Below, piece by piece: positions 18,080 to 27,680 of a stretch of DNA of 64,000 bases; the stretch's first letter is position 1; each line of letters opens with the position of its first letter. Position numbers and translations under genes: made by a program. The DNA comes from Anaerocolumna sp. (GTDB lineage Bacteria; Bacillota; Clostridia; Lachnospirales; Lachnospiraceae): positions 1 to 64,000 of the forward strand of contig JAQSXJ010000070.1 of NCBI GenBank assembly GCA_029256725.1, given 5' to 3'. The notes beneath the pieces were generated by a model. The model did no database searches. It had not been told where the DNA came from and was given only the letters and a program-made list of their open reading frames with translations.

Positions 18080-20521
18080 ATGAATACTAAGAGACCGTTA
18101 ATCTGGCTTTTAGCATCATACCTGGCAGGGATTGGAGTTTTTCAATTACCCCTGCCCTTAGTGTATGGAGGAAGTATATCTTTACTAATTGTGGTACTGT
18201 GGTGGTTGTTTCAAAAGAAAGCACCAAAACAGCGTTTTTATAACTATTATTTTCTTCTGTTGCTGCCGTTTCTGTTCGTGACCGGGTATTTACTTATGAA
18301 TCATCAGATAAAGGTACCGCCCGGTGATAATAGATTTACCATTAAAACCAATGCTGTAGCAGAAGGTGTTATAAGCCTGGTAGAGGAAAATGATAACTAT
18401 ACAAGAATAACACTTAAGAATTCTAAACTCGAATTAGAGGATAACAATTACACTAATTTAAAACTTCTGGTATATGCAGAAGAAGGAAAGCCGTATATAA
18501 TCGGAAATAAAGTCTATGTCACCGGAACGGTAATAAAATTTACCAAAGCTTCTAATCCCGGTCAATTCAATGAATATCTTTATTATAAATCTAAAAAATA
18601 TGATTATAAATTCTATGCTGACTCTGCAGTCATTACCGACACAAGAACAAGTTCTTATTACCAAACCCTCTATACTATCAGAAAACAGCTGACAGGTATT
18701 TATTATAAATTATTACCAGAGAAAAATGCCGGTGTTCTCACAGCTATGATGTTAGGTGATACTAGTTATCTGGAGGAGGACATAAAGGAATTATACCGTG
18801 AAAATGGTATTTCGCATATATTGGCAATTTCAGGTCTGCATATATCCCTATTGGGTCTCACCCTCTATAAAATCTTTCGGAAATTACATATGCCACTCTT
18901 TCTGGCCACTGCTATAACTTTATTCTTCTTATATTCATATGGAATTTTAACAGGGTTTAGTGTATCGACCAATAGAGCAGTTGTAATGATGACAGTATAC
19001 ATGGCAGCAGTTCTTGCTGGCAGAACCTATGATCTTTTATCCGGTACAGCAGCCAGTGCTCTGATAATTCTCCTGCGAAGCCCTCTGGATATAACCAGTG
19101 CAGGTTTTTTATTATCTTTTGGAGCAGTTATTGGTATTGGTACGGTTTATCCTGCCCTTTCTAAGGCACTATTAAAAGAGAAGAAGAACGAGCAGAAAAG
19201 AATATCTCCAAATATGAAGATGTCCTCTCGTGAGAGCTTGAAGCGAATCTATGAAGAAACCATGGTATATCTTTGGAATAATATATTAATTCAGACGCTA
19301 TTATCGAGTTTGAGTGCACAGCTTATTCTCTTACCAGTGCTTTTATGGTTCTTTTATGAAATACCTGTATATTCTCCTTTAGTCAATCTATTAATTATCC
19401 CAGTATCCTCACTGCTTACAATTCTTGCTTTCCTTGCCGTACTAATAGGTTGTGTTAGTATTCCTGCCGGTGTATTTCTTATGGGAGGGGTTAATTATAT
19501 TCTGGTATTTTATGAAGCTGTGTGCCGCCTTGGTGCAAATTTGCCAGGGAAAAGCATTCTGACAGGAAGACCGGGGATACTAACCATAGCGTCCTTTCTT
19601 ATTCTGCTAATACTCTTTACCAGGTGCAACAAACAGAAAGGACGAAGAATAAGTCTGTTCCTTATGATACCTATGCTGTTAATATTCATTCCTCACCCGG
19701 TAAACAATCTGCAGGTGACCTTTCTGGATGTGGGGCAGGGAGATGGAATCGTTATGCAGCTGCCGGGTAAGACAACCCTTATGATAGACGGAGGAAGTTC
19801 CAGTGTAAAGAAGCTGTCAAAATACCGATTGGAACCATTCTTAAAATATAAAGGCATCAGGATAATCGATTACGCGATTGTCACCCATGGTGACGCAGAT
19901 CATTACTCAGGAGTCTTAGAATTCTTAGAAGAGGATTATAAAGGCAGTGTACGAATAAAGAATCTGTTATTGCCGGGAGTGGATTTAAAGGATGAAACCT
20001 ACACTAACCTTATTAAGAAAGCAAGGGCTTTAGGGGTAAGGGTTTCTGTATTAAATACGGGAGATGCTTTAAGTCTTGAAGACGTAAGCATCAAGTGTCT
20101 ATGGCCTGGTAATGATTTTGAATCAGGTACTGATAAAAACAGTCATTCCATTGTATTAAGCCTAAAGTATGGGGAATTTGATATGCTGCTTACCGGTGAT
20201 TTGGAGGGGGAAGGAGAGGAGCGGATTATTGAACAAATTACACAATCCGGGTCAATGGTTACTGCATTAAACGGATATGAGGTTCTAAAAGTCGCTCATC
20301 ATGGCTCTAAGTATTCTACAAGCAGTGAATTCCTTAAGGCGGTATCGCCTTTGTACTCAATCATCTCATGTGGAATCGATAATTCTTATGGACATCCCCA
20401 TGAAGAAACGGTTACAAGATTACTGGAGAGCGGCAGTCAGATACTAAAAACTACAGAGAGCGGAGCTGTTACTATTATTACCGATGGTAAGAGTATGAAG
20501 ATGGAGGAGTGGCTTCGATGA
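18080..20521 (+). CDS. comEC: ComEC/Rec2 family DNA-uptake channel protein
   Basis: An 813-residue polytopic membrane protein with the three ComEC regions: N-terminal DUF4131 after two helices, the central Competence channel domain (YRENGISHILAISGLHISLLG ... GFSVSTNRAVVMM), and a C-terminal metallo-beta-lactamase-like domain (FLDVGQGDGIVMQ, VTHGDADHYSGV, KVAHHGSKYSTS). It should carry single-stranded DNA across the membrane during natural transformation, with the MBL domain as likely nuclease. It appears complete. The ribosome site before ATG 18080 is weak and the start lies next to a palindromic repeat. Confidence 0.93.
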   Translation: MNTKRPLIWLLASYLAGIGVFQLPLPLVYGGSISLLIVVLWWLFQKKAPKQRFYNYYFLLLLPFLFVTGYLLMNHQIKVPPGDNRFTIKTNAVAEGVISLVEENDNYTRITLKNSKLELEDNNYTNLKLLVYAEEGKPYIIGNKVYVTGTVIKFTKASNPGQFNEYLYYKSKKYDYKFYADSAVITDTRTSSYYQTLYTIRKQLTGIYYKLLPEKNAGVLTAMMLGDTSYLEEDIKELYRENGISHILAISGLHISLLGLTLYKIFRKLHMPLFLATAITLFFLYSYGILTGFSVSTNRAVVMMTVYMAAVLAGRTYDLLSGTAASALIILLRSPLDITSAGFLLSFGAVIGIGTVYPALSKALLKEKKNEQKRISPNMKMSSRESLKRIYEETMVYLWNNILIQTLLSSLSAQLILLPVLLWFFYEIPVYSPLVNLLIIPVSSLLTILAFLAVLIGCVSIPAGVFLMGGVNYILVFYEAVCRLGANLPGKSILTGRPGILTIASFLILLILFTRCNKQKGRRISLFLMIPMLLIFIPHPVNNLQVTFLDVGQGDGIVMQLPGKTTLMIDGGSSSVKKLSKYRLEPFLKYKGIRIIDYAIVTHGDADHYSGVLEFLEEDYKGSVRIKNLLLPGVDLKDETYTNLIKKARALGVRVSVLNTGDALSLEDVSIKCLWPGNDFESGTDKNSHSIVLSLKYGEFDMLLTGDLEGEGEERIIEQITQSGSMVTALNGYEVLKVAHHGSKYSTSSEFLKAVSPLYSIISCGIDNSYGHPHEETVTRLLESGSQILKTTESGAVTIITDGKSMKMEEWLR

Positions 20522-20787
20522 ACAGTTATATTGGAGAATTGATGAATGAATATAAATATCGTGAAATATAAGAATTTATTAAGAACTTTTTCCTGTTAGT
20601 AAACTGCCATTTATGTTATAATATACCTTATCGTAATTCTGTTAGATAATACGAGAACCGGCAGCAGTTTTTTATGCTGTATATTTGATATAAGGAAGAT
20701 TTTGATTTGTTTAATCTAACAGAACACTTTTAATAGGGTGTACCATTTATAATGGCACGAAAAAAAGGAGGAAGGCAAGGTAAAGAA

Positions 20788-21618
20788 ATGGATTTTTTAG
20801 AAATTTTAAAAGTTATATTTTATGGAATCGTGGAAGGAATTACGGAATGGCTTCCTATCAGTAGTACAGGGCATATGATACTGGTTGAGAAAGTCATGCC
20901 TCTTAATGTCAGTTCTGAATTTATGGAAATGTTTAGGGTGGTAATCCAACTAGGAGCTATTTTTGCAGTGTTGGTTCTGTATTGGAATAAGATCTTCCCT
21001 TTTCAACTAAAAGATAAAAATAAGTCCATCATAAAAATGGATATTATGAATATGTGGTTTAAGATTGTAGTTGCTATTATACCTGCCGGTGTTATTGGTA
21101 CCCTTTGGGATGATGATATCGACAGAATGTTCTACAATTATGTAACGGTTGCAGTAACTCTGATTATATATGGTATCCTTTTTATATTTATAGAAAACAG
21201 GAACAAAAGGGGTAATTTTAAAATTACCAGTCTGCATCAGATTACGTATCAGACAGCTATCATAATAGGTCTCTTTCAAGTTCTGGCTTTAATCCCCGGA
21301 ACCTCCAGATCAGGGGCTACCATACTTGGAGCAATTCTAATTGGTGTATCCAGAGAAATAGCAGCTGAGTTCACATTTTTCCTGGCAATTCCCGTTATGT
21401 TTGGAGCAAGCTTAATAAAGATGTTAAAGTTTGGCTTTGATTTTTCCGGAAATGAGATATTGGTACTTGTCTTGGGTATGCTGTCAGCTTTTGTGGTATC
21501 CATTATCGCAATCAAATTCCTTATGGGATATATTAAAAAGCATGACTTTAAAGCCTTTGGTATTTACCGTATTGTATTAGGTATCCTGGTATTGGCATAT
21601 TTCCTTGTAATTCAATAA
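20788..21618 (+). CDS. uppP: Undecaprenyl-diphosphatase (BacA/UppP)
   Basis: A membrane phosphatase recycling undecaprenyl pyrophosphate, the carrier lipid for peptidoglycan, and giving bacitracin resistance. Both signature motifs are present: [16 protein letters not shown] near the N terminus and [15 protein letters not shown] in the second half. There are about eight membrane segments in 276 residues. ATG 20788 gives the usual [13 protein letters not shown] start; ATG 20752 would add 12 basic residues and has no ribosome site, whereas AAGGAGG lies about 16 bases before 20788, an unusually long spacing. Confidence 0.95.
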   Translation: MDFLEILKVIFYGIVEGITEWLPISSTGHMILVEKVMPLNVSSEFMEMFRVVIQLGAIFAVLVLYWNKIFPFQLKDKNKSIIKMDIMNMWFKIVVAIIPAGVIGTLWDDDIDRMFYNYVTVAVTLIIYGILFIFIENRNKRGNFKITSLHQITYQTAIIIGLFQVLALIPGTSRSGATILGAILIGVSREIAAEFTFFLAIPVMFGASLIKMLKFGFDFSGNEILVLVLGMLSAFVVSIIAIKFLMGYIKKHDFKAFGIYRIVLGILVLAYFLVIQ

Positions 21619-21658
21619 TGGAAAATTGTAAAGGCTTTTGAATATAGTTATTGACAGA

Positions 21659-21688
21659 GAAACGGTACAGCAGTATCGTTTCTTTTTT
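21659..21688 (+). terminator. Rho-independent terminator after uppP
   Basis: GAAACGGTA and TATCGTTTC (one wobble pair) form a stem followed by TCTTTTTTG. Confidence 0.8.
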
Positions 21689-21830
21689 GTATTTTAGCGT
21701 ATTTGAGGTTGGTTTATTTCGCCAGAGTGACTAAATAGTAAGTCATTATTCCTTTCTGCTGCGCATGTTTTTAGTAACAAAAACCCTTTGCAGGGCAATT
21801 TACACAACTCTAAAATATAAATAAAAGCTA

Positions 21831-21859
21831 TTGACAACAAAATACACAACTGCTATAAT
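21831..21859 (+). promoter_or_regulatory. Promoter of the sugar-uptake operon
   Basis: TTGACA (21831-21836) and TATAAT (21854-21859) with 17 bases between: near-perfect consensus. It drives the binding protein-permease-phosphorylase operon. The 335-base gap from uppP otherwise contains only that gene's terminator and the operators. Confidence 0.85.
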
Positions 21860-21861
21860 GA

Positions 21862-21875
21862 GTTTAACGTTAAAC
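21862..21875 (+). promoter_or_regulatory. LacI-type operator O1
   Basis: GTTTAACGTTAAAC, a perfect 14-base palindrome directly after the -10 box, where repressor binding would block initiation. Near-identical sites are at 21905-21918 and in front of the lacI gene at 31185-31198. Confidence 0.85.
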
Positions 21876-21904
21876 CAACAACGTACTATTTTTTTACATA
21901 ATAA

Positions 21905-21918
21905 GTTTAACGTAAAAC
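21905..21918 (+). promoter_or_regulatory. LacI-type operator O2
   Basis: GTTTAACGTAAAAC, one base from the perfect palindrome. It lies 43 bases (about four helical turns) after O1, so two dimers could bind on the same DNA face. Confidence 0.75.
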
Positions 21919-21953
21919 TATATAAGAACCTACAATAAGGAAGGGGAACATTT

Positions 21954-23429
21954 ATGAAAAAAACCAAAAGACTTGTAAGTTTGCTCATGTGTTTTTTAGT
22001 GGTTGCAACAATGTTAGTTGGTTGTAAGAAAGATAACAACTCAACAGACGTCGGTTCCAACAACAGCACTCCTGAAGCAACAAAGGAAGCAACAGCTACA
22101 GACGCAGCAGCAACAGAAGCTCCTGCAGAGAACTTTGAACTTAAGCTTGGTATCTGGCCGGAGGACACTTTAACAGATGATATTAAGCTTCATGAAGGAT
22201 ATGTTACGACTTTTAATGAGACACATCCTAATGTAGAGGTAGTACCCGCTTATTACAAATATGCAACTGATACCTTTGTTTCTCTTGCAGAATCAGGCAA
22301 CCTGCCTACTATCTTTGAGACCTGGTATACAGAACCCCAGAAATTAATTAACGGTGGTTTCGTAGCAGATATCACAGAAGAGCTAAAAGCAAGAGGCTGG
22401 GATACAGCAATGAATCCTTCCATCCGCGATCTGCTGTCCAAAGATGGAAAGATCTACGGAATTCCCCGTGACGGTTATGCACTCGGCATGATGGTTAATA
22501 TCGAGCTTTTTGAAGAAGCAGGTTTAGTAGATGAAAATGGATATCCTAAATATCCTAAGACTTGGGAAGAACTTGCCCAGACTGCTAAGATCATCAAAGA
22601 GAAGACAGGTCAGGCAGGTCTTTGCCTTTTAGCAAAGGATAATGCCGGCGGCTGGCATTTCAGTAATATTGCCTGGAATTTCGGTGCAACTTTAACTCTT
22701 GAAAAAGACGGTAAATTCGTAGCAAATGTAAATTCTCCTGAAGCGATTGCAGCTATGGAATATGTAAAATCCTTAAAATGGGAATATGACGTACTTACTC
22801 CCGATCCTACCAATGAAGATTGGGGAACTGGTTTTGTAAACTTAGGAACAGGAACAGCTGCTATGTACATAGCTGCCAACGATGCAGTAAATCAGCCTAC
22901 ACAGGTTAATGGCCTTCCAGCAGATAAACTTGCGATAGTGCCCATGCCTGCAGGTCCCGGAGGACAGTATTCTTTATCCGGTGGTACTCCTTATATGTTC
23001 TCTAAGGATGCTACACCTGAACAGATCAATGCTGCTCTTGATTACCTGGAGATAATGGGTAAAGCACCTGTTGCAACAGATGCTGCCATTGCCGGTATGA
23101 AAGCTGACGCTCAGAATAAGATTGATAATAATGTACCTGTAATTCCTCGTTTCCCTTGCTGGGTTGACCAGAAGGTTCTCGATGCAGAAACAGCTGTAAC
23201 CAATGAATTCAATAATGTTGATATGAATCTCTTCAATGATTATTTTAATATCATCAAAACGGATGGTAACTTAAGACTGGAAGAGCCCGGTTCTGCTCAG
23301 GATTTATATTCTGAACTTACCAAAGTGCTTCAGGCTGTTATCACAGATAAGAATGCAGATGTAGCTTCCCTTATGCAGACTGCAAACGATAACTATCAGA
23401 AATTACTTGATGAAAATGTAAATAAATAG
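21954..23429 (+). CDS. Sugar ABC transporter substrate-binding lipoprotein (CUT1, family 1)
   Basis: The extracellular receptor of the importer. It has a lysine-rich signal peptide (MKKTKRLVSLLMCF) with a lipobox cysteine in LVGCKK at about residue 22. An acidic, threonine/alanine-rich linker and a family-1 solute-binding domain follow, with landmarks such as IFETWYTEP, ISGIPRDGYALG-like YGIPRDGYALGM and PTNEDWGTGFVNLGTGTAAMYIA. It has 491 residues and looks intact. First gene of the LacI-controlled operon. The cognate sugar is probably an alpha-linked glucose disaccharide, judged from the GH65 genes downstream. Confidence 0.9.
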   Translation: MKKTKRLVSLLMCFLVVATMLVGCKKDNNSTDVGSNNSTPEATKEATATDAAATEAPAENFELKLGIWPEDTLTDDIKLHEGYVTTFNETHPNVEVVPAYYKYATDTFVSLAESGNLPTIFETWYTEPQKLINGGFVADITEELKARGWDTAMNPSIRDLLSKDGKIYGIPRDGYALGMMVNIELFEEAGLVDENGYPKYPKTWEELAQTAKIIKEKTGQAGLCLLAKDNAGGWHFSNIAWNFGATLTLEKDGKFVANVNSPEAIAAMEYVKSLKWEYDVLTPDPTNEDWGTGFVNLGTGTAAMYIAANDAVNQPTQVNGLPADKLAIVPMPAGPGGQYSLSGGTPYMFSKDATPEQINAALDYLEIMGKAPVATDAAIAGMKADAQNKIDNNVPVIPRFPCWVDQKVLDAETAVTNEFNNVDMNLFNDYFNIIKTDGNLRLEEPGSAQDLYSELTKVLQAVITDKNADVASLMQTANDNYQKLLDENVNK

Positions 23430-23520
23430 TAAACATAACTTAAACAAAGCTGATGGGGATCTTGTGTAAGATGCCCATCAGCTGCGATAAGACATTAATA
23501 ACATAAGGAGGGCAGATAAC

Positions 23521-24432
23521 GTGGCTGGAACGAAAAATGATATGGCAAAAAAAGCACCAGGAGCTGGAATTAAGAAAAAAGATGTAACAGGATGGCTTAT
23601 AATGCTGCCAACAATCCTCTTATTTGCATTTTTTGTGTGGGAGCCATTGATAGAAAGTATCCGACTCTCCCTTTATACTGCAAAAGGAATTCGTTTAATT
23701 GAGTTTGTAGGTTTTGAGAATTATGGAAAGGTAATTAGACATCCTGACTTTCTTGCGGCTTTTTCCAATACCTTTATTTATATTTTATGGTCACTGTTAA
23801 TTGGTTTTGTGGTGCCGATCATTATGGCATCCCTTATAACCGAAACAACCCATTTTAAGAGCTTTTTCAGAGTGGGTGTGTATTTACCTAATATTATGCC
23901 GGGTCTTGCAACAGTTTTGATGTGGGGATTCTTTTTCCGTCCCGGTAACACAGGTGTTTTAAATATCTTATTGGACAAAATCGGAGTTGATCCACAGGTA
24001 TGGCTTACCAATCCTAAATGGACCATTCCGTTGATTGTTGCAGCTATGACCTGGAAAGGTGCAGGTTCTACCGCCTTGATCTATATGGCTGGTATATCCA
24101 ATATCAATCCGGAGCTTTATGAAGCGGCAACTATAGATGGTGCGGGAATATTAAACCGTATGCGTTTTATTACCATTCCCAGTATCTTTGCTTTGGGCAA
24201 GACTATGTTGATTCTTCAGATTATTGCAGTATTCCAGATTATTTATGAACCGCTGGTAATGACCAATGGCGGGCCAAATAATGCAAGTATTTCTATCATG
24301 CAGCTGGTATACAATTATGCTTTCAGGGATTTCAATTACCCTATGGCAGCAGCTCTGTCTGTTATGATGAGCATTGTACTTATCATTTTAAGCGGTCTGT
24401 ACTTTAAGCTTACCGCATCCAAAGAAGATTAG
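23521..24432 (+). CDS. Sugar ABC transporter permease (MalF/UgpA type)
   Basis: Membrane channel subunit with six helices in about 303 residues. The conserved EAA loop, which docks the ATPase, is YEAATIDGAGILNRMRFITIP. GTG 23521 has AAGGAGGGC upstream. The second permease starts 11 bases after the stop. No ATPase gene is present in the operon, so a shared MsmK/MalK-type ATPase elsewhere must energise it, as is common for Firmicute CUT1 systems. Confidence 0.92.
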   Translation: MAGTKNDMAKKAPGAGIKKKDVTGWLIMLPTILLFAFFVWEPLIESIRLSLYTAKGIRLIEFVGFENYGKVIRHPDFLAAFSNTFIYILWSLLIGFVVPIIMASLITETTHFKSFFRVGVYLPNIMPGLATVLMWGFFFRPGNTGVLNILLDKIGVDPQVWLTNPKWTIPLIVAAMTWKGAGSTALIYMAGISNINPELYEAATIDGAGILNRMRFITIPSIFALGKTMLILQIIAVFQIIYEPLVMTNGGPNNASISIMQLVYNYAFRDFNYPMAAALSVMMSIVLIILSGLYFKLTASKED

Positions 24433-24443
24433 GGGGTGTTTGA

Positions 24444-25322
24444 ATGTTTTTTGACAATTATAGAAAGAAAGAAGACGGTGTTGTCCGTTTTTATGACCTT
24501 CATTCCAAACGCACCAGAGCAATTATTATCATAATTTATCTGATATGCTTCGGTATTGTAATAACTTCCTTATTTCCGCCGGTTTGGGTATTTCTTGCAA
24601 GCTTTAAGGATATTAAAGAATTCAGAAGAAGTGCGACTATTCTGCCCTCTGTATTCGATTTTAGTGCCTATGCAAAGACCTGGAATGATTTAAAATTCGC
24701 CAAGTATTATATTAATTCCTTCATCTCAGTGGGAGGAAGTGTCTTATGTGCAGTTGTCTTTAACGGGCTCATTGCTTATGCACTTGGAATCTTAAAACCA
24801 AAGGGACATAAGCTTATCTTTGGTCTGGTAATGTGGAGCTTACTGATTCCAACCACTACCAGCGTGGTGGCTTTGTTTGTAAACATTAACAGAATTGGAT
24901 TGAATCAATCTTTTTTACCGCTTTGGCTGTCCTTTGGAGCCAATGCCTTTTACGTAATATTATTTAAGCAATTCTTTGAAAGTTTGCCAAAAGAAATTAT
25001 TGAGGCAGCTAAGTTAGACGGATGCGGTTATCTGAGAACCTTTGCCAGTATCGTAGTTCCGCTGTCAAAGTCTATTGTTATGGTAGTAGTTATCTTTGCA
25101 ATCAATGCTGCCTGGTCTGATTTCCTTCTTCCTTATTTGGTGTTAAACGGTTCGGGACTGGAAACGGTTATGGTAAGACTGTTCCTGTTTAGAACTTCTA
25201 ATGCAACTGATGTAGAAGTATTGAGAGCAGTAGCATTTTCAATTATTCCTCCTATCATTTTATTCACATTATTCCAGAAACAAATAACAGAAGGTGCAGC
25301 AGCAGGAGCATTAAAGGGGTAG
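24444..25322 (+). CDS. Sugar ABC transporter permease (MalG/UgpE type)
   Basis: The second channel subunit, 292 residues with six membrane helices and the EAA loop IEAAKLDGCGYLRTFASIVVPLSK. ATG 24444 follows AGGGGG with good spacing. It ends three bases before the start of the GH65 gene, so the transporter and phosphorylase are translationally linked. Confidence 0.92.
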   Translation: MFFDNYRKKEDGVVRFYDLHSKRTRAIIIIIYLICFGIVITSLFPPVWVFLASFKDIKEFRRSATILPSVFDFSAYAKTWNDLKFAKYYINSFISVGGSVLCAVVFNGLIAYALGILKPKGHKLIFGLVMWSLLIPTTTSVVALFVNINRIGLNQSFLPLWLSFGANAFYVILFKQFFESLPKEIIEAAKLDGCGYLRTFASIVVPLSKSIVMVVVIFAINAAWSDFLLPYLVLNGSGLETVMVRLFLFRTSNATDVEVLRAVAFSIIPPIILFTLFQKQITEGAAAGALKG

Positions 25323-25325
25323 AGT

Positions 25326-27623
25326 ATGGCAAAATCAGCAGATATTTATTATAAAGTACATCCATGGAAAATTATTGAGGAAGGCTTCAACAAGGAGTAT
25401 GCCTTGGTTTCAGAATCTGTATTTTCCCTGGGGAACGAATATATGGGAACCAGAGGCAGTTTTGAGGAAGGTTATTCCGGAAACAGTCTTATCGGAAATT
25501 ATTTTAATGGAATTTATGAGGCAGCACAGCTTGAGAAATCAGGCTATAAAGGAATTATAGACAGAACTGAATTTATCGTAAATTCAGCGGACTGGTTGTA
25601 TACAAGGATTGAAGCAGAAGGTGAAACGCTGGATCTTAATACCTCTAAAATTAGAGATTTTTACAGAGAACTGGACCTTAAGAGTGGTGTTCTGGCCAGA
25701 TCCTTTGTATGGGAACTGACCTCCGGCAAGGAATTAAAGCTGGAATTTAAACGTTTCTTATCCATGAAGGAAGCAGAAACTGCGGTTCAAAGGATAACGG
25801 TGACACCTCTTAATTTTTCAGGGGAGATCAATCTGTATTCCGGTATTGATTTTACGCAGATTCATCATATGACCGGACGTTCCATGTGGAATGTGGTGTC
25901 AAAAACAGCAGAAGATGAGAGCCTTAGTATGTTAGGGAATACCGTTAGTACGGATCAGGCACTCTTAACCAGCTGCAGATTCCTCTGCGAGTATCAGAGT
26001 AAAGAAGATTATGAAGAAGAGAAGAAGTGTGTAAGAAAGTTTGTCATTGCCTTAGAACAGGGAAAAGCATTCGAGTTCGGAAAGCTTATCAGAAATATTA
26101 CCAGAAAAGCAACAGAAGATACTGACAAAGAAGCCTTTCTTAAGAAATGTGAAGAGAACCCGTCTATACTGAAAGCAATTGATATCAGAAAACTGGAAGA
26201 GGATAACCTCAACTGGTGGAGTAAGACCTGGCAGGAATCGGACATTGAAATTCTTGGTGATGAATTAAACCAGCAGGGTATCAGGTACTGTATCTTTCAG
26301 ATGCATCAGACTTACCACGGGGCGGATAAGGGGACCATAATCGGTGCCAAAGGTCTCACAGGTGAAGCTTACAGTGGTAATACCTTCTGGGATACAGAGG
26401 CCTATTGTCTGCCCTTCTATATCTTTAACAATACGCAGGCAGCGAAGCATCTGCTGGAATTCAGATACCTTACCTTGAAGGAAGCCATGGAACGAGCGAA
26501 AGCTCTTGATTGCAAGGGAGCGTTTTATCCGATAGCAACCATAACCGGCAGAGAATGCTGCTCACTCTGGCAGCATGCAAGTCTGCAGCTCCAAGCTTCT
26601 ACAGCTGTTGCCTACGGCTTCTGGCACTATGAGAATATAACCGGGGATGATGAATTTATATTTGATAAGGGTCTGCCCGTACTGATTGAAATCAGCAGAA
26701 TGCTTGCCACCAGAGGTGACTGGAGTGGTGATGGTAGCCGTTACGGTTTCTATGGAGTTATGGGGCCAGATGAATTTCAGATGATGGTTAATAACAATTG
26801 CTACACCAATTATATGGGAAAGAAAACCCTTGAATATACCCTGGAGGTATTAAACAGATGCTCCTTAACAGCACCGGATAAGTATCAGGACATAACCGGA
26901 GACAGAAGGCTTACAGAAGAAGAAATTGAGAACTTCCGCAAAATAGCAGAGCATATGTATATTCCCTATCAGACAGAGACACAGGTTTTTGAACAGCATG
27001 AAGGATATTTTAATCTTCCCCATGTGGATATTGATAATATACCTATCGCTGAATTCCCGCTGTACCATCATTGGACCTATGATAGGATCTATCGCAATGA
27101 CATGTTAAAACAGCCGGATGTGTTAATGCTGATGTTATTGTATAACAGAGATTTTACAGAAGAACAGTTAAGAAGCAATTATGATTATTATGAGCCCAGA
27201 TGTATCCATGAAAGTTCACTTTCACCTTCTGTTCACTCCATCCTGGCAGCCCAGTTAAAGAAAGCGGAAGAAGCTTATAAATTCTTTGGTTTTGCAACCA
27301 GAATGGATCTGGATAACTATAACAGAAATACCGGAGAAGGGTTACATACTACTTCCATAGCTGCTGCCTGGATGAACATTGTATATGGTTTTGGCGGTAT
27401 GCGGTCTGATGGAAAAGAACTGGCTTTTGCTCCTTCTTTACCGGAACAGTGGCAGGGATATTCTTTTAAAATGCGCGTGAAAGAGGAAGTAGTAGCAGTG
27501 ACAATTAATAAGGAGAATATTAAGATTTCCTCTGATTCCGATACAGGTCTTAAAGTATTGATCTATGAGAAAGAATATGTAATTGGACAGAAAGAGATAG
27601 GCGTTCCTATTATACGTAAATAG
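25326..27623 (+). CDS. Glycoside hydrolase family 65 disaccharide phosphorylase
   Basis: A cytoplasmic inverting phosphorylase that cleaves an alpha-glucosyl disaccharide with phosphate to give beta-glucose-1-phosphate. The general acid glutamate is in YGVMGPDEFQMMVNNNCYTN, and phosphate/substrate motifs KQPDVLMLM and HESSLSPSVHSI are intact. TFWDTEAYCLPFY and WDTE-type landmarks also fit. Length is 765 residues, standard. Family members act on maltose, trehalose, kojibiose or nigerose, and sequence reading alone cannot choose between them. Its stop is followed by an exact-length 14-base duplication (27624-27637). Confidence 0.9.
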   Translation: MAKSADIYYKVHPWKIIEEGFNKEYALVSESVFSLGNEYMGTRGSFEEGYSGNSLIGNYFNGIYEAAQLEKSGYKGIIDRTEFIVNSADWLYTRIEAEGETLDLNTSKIRDFYRELDLKSGVLARSFVWELTSGKELKLEFKRFLSMKEAETAVQRITVTPLNFSGEINLYSGIDFTQIHHMTGRSMWNVVSKTAEDESLSMLGNTVSTDQALLTSCRFLCEYQSKEDYEEEKKCVRKFVIALEQGKAFEFGKLIRNITRKATEDTDKEAFLKKCEENPSILKAIDIRKLEEDNLNWWSKTWQESDIEILGDELNQQGIRYCIFQMHQTYHGADKGTIIGAKGLTGEAYSGNTFWDTEAYCLPFYIFNNTQAAKHLLEFRYLTLKEAMERAKALDCKGAFYPIATITGRECCSLWQHASLQLQASTAVAYGFWHYENITGDDEFIFDKGLPVLIEISRMLATRGDWSGDGSRYGFYGVMGPDEFQMMVNNNCYTNYMGKKTLEYTLEVLNRCSLTAPDKYQDITGDRRLTEEEIENFRKIAEHMYIPYQTETQVFEQHEGYFNLPHVDIDNIPIAEFPLYHHWTYDRIYRNDMLKQPDVLMLMLLYNRDFTEEQLRSNYDYYEPRCIHESSLSPSVHSILAAQLKKAEEAYKFFGFATRMDLDNYNRNTGEGLHTTSIAAAWMNIVYGFGGMRSDGKELAFAPSLPEQWQGYSFKMRVKEEVVAVTINKENIKISSDSDTGLKVLIYEKEYVIGQKEIGVPIIRK

Positions 27624-27637
27624 TTATACGCAAATAG
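27610..27637 (+). repeat. 14-bp tandem duplication spanning the GH65 stop codon
   Basis: TTATACGTAAATAG (last codons plus stop) is followed immediately by TTATACGCAAATAG, one base different. One of several 3'-end duplications in the window. Confidence 0.85.
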
Positions 27638-27680
27638 CTGATACTATAAGGTTACACCAGGAAGGAGTGATAAATAATAC